From UBA6168 sp039819485 (GTDB taxonomy: Bacteria > Bacteroidota > Bacteroidia > Chitinophagales > Saprospiraceae): 64,000 nt of DNA. Below the pieces are notes generated by a model. That model had not been told where the DNA came from, did not search any database, and worked only from the letters and a program-made list of their open reading frames with translations. The stretch covers positions 24,868 through 88,867 of the forward strand of contig JBCBRY010000021.1 of NCBI GenBank assembly GCA_039819485.1, read 5' to 3'. Positions 53,061 to 61,351 of the stretch are shown here, in pieces; positions within the stretch are counted from its first letter, which is position 1, and every line of letters begins with the position of its first letter. The translations under genes and the position numbers were made by a program.

Positions 53061-54083
53061 TTATTTCAAGCTGAACGAGCCCATGCCCGCCAGGTAGCCT
53101 TTGTTGTAAATTTCAACGGTATAGGTACCTGCCATAAAAGCGAGGTTGAGAGGTTGCCAGTATAGGCAGGAGTTGGCCTCTTCATTCATATAATCCACTT
53201 CTTCGTATTGAGTGAAACGGATTTCTTCACCAGTGGCCTTATTGGTGATCACCCCGGAGCCCATGTCTTCGATGGCCAGTGTTTCACCGAGTGGGTTGAT
53301 GAGGCGGATGAAAAAACGTTCGGTACCAGAGGCAACTACATCATTGTCGAGGGTAGTGAAGCAAACTTTAATCTTGTCAACGGCATTGGCCTTGTTGACC
53401 ACTTTGTTTTTACCGTTGCTTCTTTCCTTCATGCCTTCCACTTTTACGTTTTTCATTTTGATGACCGAAGCGATGGCCACTTTGTCGCTCAACTTGGCTT
53501 TTTCGTTGACGAGTTGAGCTTTGGCTTCACTCAGCATTTCGTTTTCAGCCACCTTGCTGTTGAGGTCGGAGGTCAGCATGTTCTTTTCCTCTGTAAGGGA
53601 GGCATTTTCTCCTGCGAGCAAGTCGTTGGCAGCTTTTAGTTCATCGATCTGTGCCATGTAGCCGCTCACCTGCGTTTTCAGGTTTTCGATTTCTGCCCGT
53701 GCTTTGTTCAGCTTGCCTTTGCTGGCCAGCAGTCCGGAAATTCTTTTTTTCTGGGCTTCCAGTTCTGATTTTTGCTGGTCGATGATGGCGTTAAGTTCCT
53801 CGTTGTTAGTCTTTTGTGATTCGAGGTCGGACAAAGCCTGGTTGTACTGAACTTCCAGTTCTGAGCGGAGGTCGCTGGATTCCTGTAGTTCAAAGACGGT
53901 TTGTTCCAGTTGATTGGCTTTGGTGATGTTACTGTAGGCCAACCAGCCAATTACACCCAACAGAATAACACCGACGGTTGCAGCGATGGCGATAATGTTC
54001 TGTTTGTTGTCCTTTTTCTGGTTAGAAGAGTAGGTCGGTGTAACCTTGGGTTGGTTTGGATTAGATGGATTGTTGCTAGTCAT
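53061..54083 (-). CDS. single-pass membrane protein with long periplasmic coiled coil
   Basis: A 340-residue protein. An N-terminal polar stretch rich in Asn, Pro and Ser (about 30 residues) is followed by a membrane helix (IIAIAATVGVILLGVIGWLAY, about 30-52). Residues about 55-200 are a coiled coil (ELQESSDLRSELEVQYNQAL, QKSELEAQKKRISGLLASKG, AENEMLSEAKAQLVNEKAKL). The last 130 residues are beta-rich (KIKVCFTTLDNDVVASGTERFFIRLINPLGETLAI, TYTVEIYNKGYLAGMGSFSL) and look like a small Ig-like or jelly-roll module. I do not know the family. It has its own terminator and is convergent with the LRR gene; about 630 bases separate it from porZ. Confidence 0.75.
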   Translation of the reverse strand: MTSNNPSNPNQPKVTPTYSSNQKKDNKQNIIAIAATVGVILLGVIGWLAYSNITKANQLEQTVFELQESSDLRSELEVQYNQALSDLESQKTNNEELNAIIDQQKSELEAQKKRISGLLASKGKLNKARAEIENLKTQVSGYMAQIDELKAANDLLAGENASLTEEKNMLTSDLNSKVAENEMLSEAKAQLVNEKAKLSDKVAIASVIKMKNVKVEGMKERSNGKNKVVNKANAVDKIKVCFTTLDNDVVASGTERFFIRLINPLGETLAIEDMGSGVITNKATGEEIRFTQYEEVDYMNEEANSCLYWQPLNLAFMAGTYTVEIYNKGYLAGMGSFSLK

Positions 54084-54665
54084 GATTTAAAAATTTTATG
54101 CGATTTGATAAACTGGCTTGTGGCACGTTGTGCTTAGCCATTGGCTCTTTTTGTAAAGGTGAGCCGTCCTTTCTAAAGAGTTTCGGTAAAGTTTATCCGC
54201 ATAATCATTTTTACAAAGTAGCCAGGCAAAATGTTAGATGTCCCTTAAACCTTGGCTTCTTTTTGATTTGTAAAGTGAAGTGTTTGTCATTCGAACCTGA
54301 AATGTAACAAAATTTTATAATGTTCGGTCAGGTGGTGGATTTTTTTGGTTTTGCTGGGCTGTTAGAGGATAAAAGGTAGAGAGTAGACGGATTTAGATAG
54401 CGTTTTTTAGATGCTCTTTTTTTGCTTAAAATTCGAGCAACTACTCTTTATGCTCTTGTTGCCTCTATAGACGTTGCAAAGTAAACAAGTCACCAAATTG
54501 TATCAAAATATCCTTTTGTGATAGTTGTCCGTTTAGCATTGTAAGATGGGCTGCTGAGTAACGTTTTTGGGCTGAAAAGAGGGGAGTGCATTATTTCTGA
54601 GCATTAGAAACGCTCCGGGGCACCGGCATATTGTTCCATCCAAGCCGCTCAGATGTTCCTGAGCT
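54084..54665. other. non-coding gap between porZ and the coiled-coil gene
   Basis: About 580 bases with no convincing gene on either strand. A small hairpin GCTCAG-ATGTTC-CTGAGC lies at about 54647-54664. Confidence 0.45.
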
Positions 54666-54698
54666 GGTGGTGTTGCCGCTGCAAGCAGCAACACCACT
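54666..54698. repeat. palindrome related to 17605-17633, downstream of porZ
   Basis: GGTGTTGCCGCT-GCA-AGCAGCAACACC with outer bases also nearly paired. It shares the core GTNTTGCCGCT-GCA-AGC with the hairpin at 17.6 kb. It lies 19 bases after the porZ stop and could end its transcript. Confidence 0.75.
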
Positions 54699-54716
54699 GA
54701 CACGTTGGAATGAGGT

Positions 54717-57038
54717 CTAATTGACCACCAAAATTTTCGCAACGGCTACATCCGGATCAGCGGAGTTGCGGCTCGTGGCAAAAACGAGATAGACACCAGT
54801 GTTCACTTTGCGGTCGTTATAGTCGCGGGCATCCCAGATGGCCTGGCCGCCATTGGCATCGGTTTCGAAGACCAATTGGCCGGTGATGTCGGTAATCTTG
54901 ACCGTTGCGTCTTGTGCGAGGCCTTTGATAGCAATTGGGCCTTCATAATCAGGGCGAACCGGATTTGGGAAAACGAGAACGTTGCTGCTGTGGAAATTGC
55001 CTCCCAACGTAGCATCGCTGCGATAAGAAATCAATCCTTCCGCGGTACCGATCCATGCTTCTCCGGTTTCATAGTTAAAAGCGATATCGAGGATATTGTC
55101 GCTGAACAGCGGGCTGTTCTCGGCGGTAAATTTGGTGATTTGTTCATTCCCCTCCGGCGACATGACGAAGACGCCTGTTTGTGTGCCGAACCATTTGCGA
55201 TTGGCTCCGTCGATGCCGATGGCGGTCACGTTCTGGTCCTCCAGCAGGTTGGCACCGAAGCCATCTACTTCCACAAAGGGGCGAGAACCCCGGCAATCAG
55301 GATTGAAAGGGTCACACTGGAAGACCACGGCCCCTTCCTTGGTCCCCACCCAGACCGCACCGTCCAAGTCGACCTGGACGGAAGTGATGTCATTGGTCGG
55401 TAGCTCGGAATTAGTGGTATTGAGTACCCGGCATTGGTCGTCCACGGCTATGTTGATGTCACCTTCATTGAAGACAATGACACCCGTCCCTGCATTATTG
55501 GTGACCATCCATTTGGTACCAAAGGCGTCGATGGCAATGCGGAGGATGCCCGTTTCACCTGTACAATCGAATTCGAAACTTTCAAAACCGGTTCCATCTG
55601 CCTTGAGGACACTGAGAGGCCGGGGGGCATTGTGGTTGCACATCCAGAGGTTGTTTTGATCATCGAAAACCATCCCTGCCACACGGGTACGGGTGGGGTC
55701 GCCGGTAGCTGTCTGCAAGGTGGAGTTGTTTTCCTGGAACACTTCAAACGACCCTTCAACTGGGTCAAATTCTACGAGTGCATCTTGCCAGGCGCCGGCG
55801 TAGATTTTTCCATTTTCCGGATGGATTTTTATATCTATAAAATCAGAAATATTGGAGATGGCGGGCGTGTTGAACAGGCTGTACTGGGTCCATTCACCAT
55901 CAATCAGGGAAGAAAACCCTTCGATGCTGGACTGGGCAATGCCGGCCGGGTCAATAGCGCCCGATGCGACCCAAACCTGCCCGTCGGCAATTTCAATGTC
56001 AAAACCCAGACTGGATGCATAACCGCTGGCAGGAATCTGGTTGCAGGCTCCGCCGCCGCCCGTTTCGTTCCTGAACGTACTGGCCCGGTCTGCGAACCAG
56101 ATGTTGCCGCTCTCGTCCTCGACGGCATAAGTCGGAAAAATCAAGCAATTGCCGGAGGGTTCCCTGAAATTGAGATCGGTATCATAAATGAAAACCTTCC
56201 CCTTGCAGTTGGTCGTGCAGTCAAAACCGGCGATCAGGTGCTGGCCTTCCGCCGATACATATTTTACGGTAAAACCCTCTTCATGCCGGATGAAAGAGGC
56301 CATGTTTCCATCGTATACGTACAGGCTGTCATTTATATCAAGAAAGAGGTCATCGTTAAAAGGGATCATCGTGGTGGTGGTGTAGTTGATCGGAAACCCA
56401 TTTGTACCACTGACCCAGTTCCAATTGGCAAAGTCGTCGATATTGAGTGAGTTGTCTTCGGGAATGGTATAAATGCCATCTTCGGTAGCGGCATAAATAC
56501 GGCCGTTGTAACTGACGGCCGAAAAAACCTCAAAAGGCATGCGAATGGTATTGGGGAACAATCCCTTTTTTACATTCAGGGTCACCATGCCGAAATTCCC
56601 TGCCAGGTAGGCAATAGAATCATTGGCCATGTAGATATCATTGATTCTTTTCTCTCCCAAAATGACCGAGCTGATCGGCACACCCAGTAAGGTTTGGTTG
56701 CCCTCTTCGCTCAACAGGTCAATGGTGCCATCTTCGTAAATGATCACCAGTACTTCGCTGCCCTGGTTGTATTTTACCTGCTTGACGTTCACCCCGCTGA
56801 GTCCTTCCACTTTAGTCATACGCCGCAAGGAATTGTCCGCCTTGTCGATGAACAACAGGCCAAATGCAGTAGCATAAATCACTTCACCGGCGCTTTGAGT
56901 GACGGAAATACCGGCCTTGAACGGCAGGTGCTGCTTCCACTGGCCAATGGTCAGATCAGTGCCTGCTTCTTGCGACCAGGCCGTATTCATTGATAAAAAG
57001 AAGAGTAAAAAGTATAGGGTAACTCTACGCATGTACAT
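54717..57038 (-). CDS. porZ: type IX secretion system protein PorZ
   Basis: A 773-residue protein with signal peptide (LYFLLFFLSMNTAWSQ). The mature start TIGQWKQHLPFKAGISVTQSAGEVIYATAFGLLFID is typical of PorZ, and repeated propeller blades follow (NGRIYAATEDGIYTIPED, DGAVWVGTKEGAVVFQ, NRKWFGTQTGVFVMSP, GEAWIGTAEGLISYRSD). PorZ has two beta-propellers and a C-terminal domain. Here too the end (VFPNPVRPDYEGPIAIKGL ... KVNTGVYLVFATSRNSADPDVAVAKILVVN) is a T9SS-type sorting domain, as in the Porphyromonas protein. It is a surface part of the attachment complex that delivers anionic LPS to T9SS substrates. The window encodes several such substrates. Start is ATG 57038 or the second ATG two codons later. 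Confidence 0.88.
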   Translation of the reverse strand: MYMRRVTLYFLLFFLSMNTAWSQEAGTDLTIGQWKQHLPFKAGISVTQSAGEVIYATAFGLLFIDKADNSLRRMTKVEGLSGVNVKQVKYNQGSEVLVIIYEDGTIDLLSEEGNQTLLGVPISSVILGEKRINDIYMANDSIAYLAGNFGMVTLNVKKGLFPNTIRMPFEVFSAVSYNGRIYAATEDGIYTIPEDNSLNIDDFANWNWVSGTNGFPINYTTTTMIPFNDDLFLDINDSLYVYDGNMASFIRHEEGFTVKYVSAEGQHLIAGFDCTTNCKGKVFIYDTDLNFREPSGNCLIFPTYAVEDESGNIWFADRASTFRNETGGGGACNQIPASGYASSLGFDIEIADGQVWVASGAIDPAGIAQSSIEGFSSLIDGEWTQYSLFNTPAISNISDFIDIKIHPENGKIYAGAWQDALVEFDPVEGSFEVFQENNSTLQTATGDPTRTRVAGMVFDDQNNLWMCNHNAPRPLSVLKADGTGFESFEFDCTGETGILRIAIDAFGTKWMVTNNAGTGVIVFNEGDINIAVDDQCRVLNTTNSELPTNDITSVQVDLDGAVWVGTKEGAVVFQCDPFNPDCRGSRPFVEVDGFGANLLEDQNVTAIGIDGANRKWFGTQTGVFVMSPEGNEQITKFTAENSPLFSDNILDIAFNYETGEAWIGTAEGLISYRSDATLGGNFHSSNVLVFPNPVRPDYEGPIAIKGLAQDATVKITDITGQLVFETDANGGQAIWDARDYNDRKVNTGVYLVFATSRNSADPDVAVAKILVVN

Positions 57039-57392
57039 TTATTTTAAATAAAATAGTAACTGTGTATTGATGAGAGGCAGTTTAGTTAACCGTCCTGCAT
57101 GATTTTTTATTTATCAATAAATCCCACAGTCATATTGGAACATGTAAACATTGACGTGTTTTTATTTCAGTAGGGCATTGGGCCCACGACCAAAAAAAGA
57201 CGTGGTGTATTTTGCTTCACTGCCAACACCGCTAAAACAAGTTGGCAAAGGTATTATTGTTTTTGCTGAAATTTTTAAAACCATTTGTCATTGGGAAAAC
57301 TTAACCATTGGTGGACGGTGGGTTGTGGGGTGAGCTGAACGTTTGATGGACTTTGGTGTACTCAGGGGTGTCGTTCAATCAATATTGTGAAA
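57039..57392. other. divergent promoter region of porZ and the hydrolase gene
   Basis: About 350 bases with no gene seen. A small inverted pair GGGCCCACGACC/ACGTGGT lies near 57179-57203. Confidence 0.4.
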
Positions 57393-58382
57393 ATGAAAAA
57401 TCTCGCTTTTAGCACCCTGGTACTCTGTTTTCTTTTTGCCCGAAATCTTTGTGCGCAAGTGCCCATCCCTGCCGAGGTCATCCAACATGCGGAACCGGCC
57501 GAGGGCCGCCTCACTGTCCTGACCGATCAAATTTCCATACCGGAAGAAGATGCGGGCTACACCCTTATTTTACCCAAAAACAAAAAGCCAAAAGCAGTTG
57601 TCGTCATGTTCAATTCGGGGAGGGATACTGCTCATGCCGGGTTTGAAATGCGGCTTTATACCGATGCAATAAAGAAGGAGGTGGCCTGCCTCTACGTGAC
57701 GACGGGCAACCGGTTTGAATTTCTTTTTGAGGAAAAACAATTTGAAAAAATAGATGCCTACCTGCAAAAGGCTGTTTCGGAAAATGGTTTGCCAAAAGAA
57801 AAAATGTTGTTTGCCGGCATGTCGCTGGCGGGCACACGGGCCATGAAGTTTGGTATTTGGTGCCAGCTGGGAAATTCTGCTTTTGACCTCACGCCCGCCG
57901 CTATTGCCGTATGCGACGCCCCGCTCGACATGGTTCGCTTTTGGAAACAACTGACCCGCTCAAAGACGCTTAAATTAAATGATATATCGGCCAATGAAGC
58001 AACGTGGGTAACGGCCGTACTGGAAAAGAATCTCGGCGGAACACCGTTTGAAAATATCAGTGGATATTATGATTATTCGCCCTATTGCCATGAAATGGAA
58101 AAAGGAGGCCAAGCAGCCATTTTAAAAAATACGCCTTTCCGCGCCTACACCGAACCCGACGTGCAATGGTGGATGGACAACCGCGGCAACGATTTTTATT
58201 CTATGAATGCAATGGACGCAGCGGCAGTCGTCAACCAGTTAAATATTTTGGGCAATGAAAATGCGGAACTGATCTTGACGGAAAACAAAGGCTACCGCCC
58301 GGACGGTTCCCGACACCCCCACTCGTGGAGCATTGTGGATAGTGGGGAGTTGGTGGAGTGGCTTTTATTAATTGAAGATTGA
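57393..58382 (+). CDS. exported alpha/beta-hydrolase-like protein
   Basis: A 329-residue protein from ATG 57393 with signal peptide MKNLAFSTLVLCFLFARNLCA. The nucleophile elbow GMSLAG at about residue 145 and RHPHSWS near the C-terminus (candidate catalytic His) fit an alpha/beta hydrolase of the esterase/dienelactone-hydrolase group. KAVVVMFNSGRDTAHAGFEMRLY looks like the oxyanion-hole strand and CDAPLDM the acid region. It resembles no well-known enzyme closely and the substrate is unknown. It is divergent from porZ. Confidence 0.75.
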   Translation: MKNLAFSTLVLCFLFARNLCAQVPIPAEVIQHAEPAEGRLTVLTDQISIPEEDAGYTLILPKNKKPKAVVVMFNSGRDTAHAGFEMRLYTDAIKKEVACLYVTTGNRFEFLFEEKQFEKIDAYLQKAVSENGLPKEKMLFAGMSLAGTRAMKFGIWCQLGNSAFDLTPAAIAVCDAPLDMVRFWKQLTRSKTLKLNDISANEATWVTAVLEKNLGGTPFENISGYYDYSPYCHEMEKGGQAAILKNTPFRAYTEPDVQWWMDNRGNDFYSMNAMDAAAVVNQLNILGNENAELILTENKGYRPDGSRHPHSWSIVDSGELVEWLLLIED

Positions 58383-58561
58383 AAATTTTTAAGCAACTTC
58401 AAATTTAAAATGAATGAATTACTTGGTTGTGTCAAGCTTGGAAACTGATACTGCAAAACAGGCAGTTTGCAACTGCCACAGAATTTACAAACTTTACACA
58501 GCTGCTATTGCTTGCCTCCGGTTCAGCGCAATTTCAACGACCAACAATTGGCAACCACCAA

Positions 58562-60118
58562 TTATTTTTTCCCAAAAAAATATTTCTGATAGTACTTGTT
58601 GTAGCTCTTTTTCCACTGCATGGCCGCTTTGGCGTAGAGCTTTGAAAGGCGTGGCTTGGCATCTACCAGTACCTCCACCTGAGAGGTGTCAATGTGGCTA
58701 ATGTCCAGAAAATAATCGTATAAATTGTCTATTTTTTCAAAACCGTTCTCTTGATAACTGGCCGTAGAAAAGTCCTTTTCTTCTTCACTGGCCAAAAAGA
58801 TCAGGCTCCGGGCATCTTCGGTGCCCGGGGTGGCCAGGATGTTGGTCTTAAAACCAGCCTCTAGAAAAGTCTTTAAAACACACCGGGCGGCTTTCCCGTT
58901 TTCTCCATTGATAAATCCATAAAAACTGGCCATGATCATGCCGCCCGGGTTGAGGATGCGGCGGGCGTCATCGAATCCTTCCATCGTCATCAAATGTTCG
59001 GGGACCGATTCACCGATGAAGGTGTCGAAAACAATAATGTCGTATTTCTTTTTGGCAATACGTACATAGTGCCGGGCATCGTCGATGATGACGTTCGTTG
59101 CCGGGTCCATATTGAAATATTTCACCGAAATATCCCAAATGCGCCTGTCGATTTCCACTACGTCTACCTCGTAGCCCAACCGGTTGAACTGCTTGACCAG
59201 CGTACCTCCACCAAGCCCCAACAGCAATACCTTGCTGCCAACCGGGAAAATGCTGGCCGTGGTAGGGAAATAATTGGACGAAGGCCAGATGCTATGCTGC
59301 AGATCATGCTCCAGGCCGACATAGGTCTGCAACGTATTGTTGACGATCAGCCCCCGTCCCATGCGGGCATCAGGGGTGATTTCGAACGCCGGGTGATCGA
59401 CCACTCTCACTTGCCCAAGAATGCCCTCGGATTCATAAAGCACCTTGTAGTTGGCCGGATAGCGTTCTGCCTGACTGATTTTCCAGCCGCCTAAACCGAT
59501 CAGGAGGATCATCAAGGCACCGGCAATTTTTTGTTGCTGGCGGACCAGCGCTGCCGCCGGCAAAACGGCCAACAAGGCCCCGGTGATCACGGCGGGTTTG
59601 GAAACACCGAATTCGGGGATGAAATGAAACCCCATCAAAAAGGTGAAAAGGATGCCGCCGACCGTCGAAATGGCATAAACATTTCCGGCACTGTTGCCCG
59701 CACTATCCACTTCTTGGGTGAGCAGGTTGATGATGATGGGCGAAGCCATGCCCATGAATACCAGCGGAGGAAACATAAAAACCATCAGTGAAATGATGGC
59801 ACCGCTTTCCAGGTTGAGGTGGATCGTCGCTTCCATGATCCATCGGCTGGTTACGGGCATCAACGCCAGGAAAATACCTGCTGTCACCAATACCCAGAAC
59901 AGCAACCGCTCATCATTCGCATATTTTTTGGACAAAACACCACCCGAAAAATAACCCGAGGTCAGGCCCAGCAAAGTCAGCCCCAAAACGGATGCCCACA
60001 CATAAAGAGAAGTGCCAAAAAACGGAGCGAGCATTTTGGCACCTACCAGTTCGCAGACCATGACCGAACCGCCTTCAAGAAAGGAAAGAAAATATAAGAA
60101 GGGGCGTGGTGATTTCAT
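58562..60118 (-). CDS. membrane-fused spermidine-synthase-like protein
   Basis: A 518-residue protein. The first about 215 residues contain six or more membrane helices (LSFLEGGSVMVCELVGAKML, SVLGLTLLGLTSGYFSGGVL, LLFWVLVTAGIFLALMPV, AIISLMVFMFPPLVFMGMAS, STVGGILFTFLMGFHFIP). The C-terminal half is a spermidine-synthase-type Rossmann fold (VLLLGLGGGTLVKQFNRLGYEVDVVEIDRRIW, YDIIVFDTFIGESVPEHLMTMEGFDDARRILNPGGM). The acidic D-E-V-x-x-x-E active-site pair is only partly kept, so polyamine synthesis is not assured. Fused proteins of this type are common and mostly uncharacterised. The 444-base gap to the next plus-strand gene holds a small minus-strand gene. Confidence 0.9.
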   Translation of the reverse strand: MKSPRPFLYFLSFLEGGSVMVCELVGAKMLAPFFGTSLYVWASVLGLTLLGLTSGYFSGGVLSKKYANDERLLFWVLVTAGIFLALMPVTSRWIMEATIHLNLESGAIISLMVFMFPPLVFMGMASPIIINLLTQEVDSAGNSAGNVYAISTVGGILFTFLMGFHFIPEFGVSKPAVITGALLAVLPAAALVRQQQKIAGALMILLIGLGGWKISQAERYPANYKVLYESEGILGQVRVVDHPAFEITPDARMGRGLIVNNTLQTYVGLEHDLQHSIWPSSNYFPTTASIFPVGSKVLLLGLGGGTLVKQFNRLGYEVDVVEIDRRIWDISVKYFNMDPATNVIIDDARHYVRIAKKKYDIIVFDTFIGESVPEHLMTMEGFDDARRILNPGGMIMASFYGFINGENGKAARCVLKTFLEAGFKTNILATPGTEDARSLIFLASEEEKDFSTASYQENGFEKIDNLYDYFLDISHIDTSQVEVLVDAKPRLSKLYAKAAMQWKKSYNKYYQKYFFGKK

Positions 60119-60200
60119 TTTTGCTTATTCTTGGGGTAAATGTATATGACTTTGTGCAAAATCTGGAAATTGGAAATGACTTAACAGTTTCTTAATATAA

Positions 60201-60233
60201 ATTGAGGGCAGTATCAAAAATACTGCCCTCAAT
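60201..60233 (-). terminator. terminator downstream of the small membrane-peptide gene
   Basis: ATTGAGGGCAGTAT, loop CAAAA, and its exact complement. On the minus strand the hairpin is followed by an A/T-rich run (TTTATATT). It lies 75 bases downstream of the 34-residue gene and ahead of the spermidine-synthase-like gene. Confidence 0.75.
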
Positions 60234-60307
60234 CTGGGGGGAAGAGGTGGTCGTGTTTATGTCGACAAAAAAGAATATTAATTGTCAGGATAAAGCAAAC
60301 AGTCTTT

Positions 60308-60412
60308 TCAACCGTTGCTTTCTTTGGTTTTATCTTTTCTTGTCAGCAGGAAAATGGCAATAACGCCCGTGATGAGGATGATTAAATCGTTTAATTCAGG
60401 TGCTATAGTCAT
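60308..60412 (-). CDS. 34-residue single-pass membrane peptide
   Basis: A short frame with ATG at 60412: MTIAPELNDLIILITGVIAI, FLLTRKDKTKESNG. It has an acidic start, one hydrophobic helix and a basic tail that would stay in the cytoplasm. A strong hairpin 75 bases downstream supports a real transcript. Too short for any family assignment; it could be a subunit of a membrane complex or a toxin-like peptide. Confidence 0.5.
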   Translation of the reverse strand: MTIAPELNDLIILITGVIAIFLLTRKDKTKESNG

Positions 60413-60628
60413 GGTTGGTTTCGATTTTAATTTGATGTGTTACGATACGTGTTTAAACTATTAATGTTTTGAGAAATAGGAATGTTCGTCTTTCAGGACA
60501 AACATTAGACAAATTAGCGATGTAAAAGTAACGGGTCGTCGGAGCTTGAGCGGCCATCCCCTACAAACAATTCCTGATTGGTTGCATTCTTAACAAAGGC
60601 TGCCCCGTTAACAATTGAATAAATCAGC

Positions 60629-61060
60629 ATGACCGTCGAACAAAGTATCACCATTGCCGCACCCGCACCAACGATCTTCAACTACCTGCTGGAGGTAGAA
60701 AACCGAAAAGATTATATACCTGCACTAGAGGAAGTCATCCTATTGGATTCCCCGCCCATCCGGTTGGGCAGTCGGTACATTGAGGTGGCGAATATTGCGG
60801 GTCGCCGCCTGCGAACGACCTATCAGGTCATTGCCTTTGAAGAAAATAAGTTGATGTCGGCCAAAACCCTGGAATCCATATTTCCCATTCAGGCAGACCT
60901 GCGTTTATTGGAAAAAACGGATGGCTGCGTTTTACAAATCAACTTGTCTTTTCAATTAAAAGGAGTACTCAGGCTGGCAGCCGGGGTCGTTTCGGGCATC
61001 GTTAGTCAACAGGCGAGGGATATCTTAAAAAAGGTGAAATATAACTTGGAGAAGGGGTAG
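60629..61060 (+). CDS. SRPBCC-family (polyketide cyclase/START-like) protein
   Basis: A 143-residue protein beginning MTVEQSITIAAPAPTIFNYLLEVENRKDYIPALEEVILL, the usual start of SRPBCC lipid-binding proteins (W replaced here by Y), with LGSRYIEVANIAGRRLRTTYQVIAFEENKL and a C-terminal long helix (LAAGVVSGIVSQQARDILKKVKYNLE). The fold binds hydrophobic ligands in a deep pocket; the ligand is unknown. It is preceded by non-coding DNA and followed by a 290-base gap with a palindromic element. Confidence 0.85.
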   Translation: MTVEQSITIAAPAPTIFNYLLEVENRKDYIPALEEVILLDSPPIRLGSRYIEVANIAGRRLRTTYQVIAFEENKLMSAKTLESIFPIQADLRLLEKTDGCVLQINLSFQLKGVLRLAAGVVSGIVSQQARDILKKVKYNLEKG

Positions 61061-61243
61061 GTATGTTTTTCTGGTAAAAAATTTTGTGGCCCTTTAATGA
61101 CTTGTTTTTTTATCGTAAAAGGGCTGCAAGATAGGGGTAAAACATTACGCAAATCTGCGAGAAACCGAGTATATTGAGCCGTCTAAAAAACGAATATCCC
61201 GGCTGCTTACTTGAAATGCGGGAAGTCTTGGTCTGCCGGGTTA

Positions 61244-61328
61244 TTTATTAAACACATAGGCACATAGGGCACATAGTTTTGTATCATAAAATCTCTATTT
61301 GTTCTTATGTGCCTATGTGTTTAATAAA
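61244..61328. repeat. perfect 23-bp inverted repeat in the leader of the BNR-type gene
   Basis: Arms at 61244-61266 and 61306-61328 are exact complements (core CACATAGGCACATA) with a 39-base loop. The left arm runs on into another ACATAG copy. The element ends 23 bases before the ATG at 61352. Confidence 0.9.
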
Positions 61329-61351
61329 AAGAAATTTTAGTGATCGAATTA

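Noticed and set aside
55434..56450. Plus-strand reading frame of 338 codons
   Set aside because: It is antisense to porZ, whose propeller motifs are clear.
58562..60118. Assignment as a true spermidine synthase (speE)
   Set aside because: The fold fits, but the active-site acids are only partly kept and the membrane fusion class is not shown to make spermidine.
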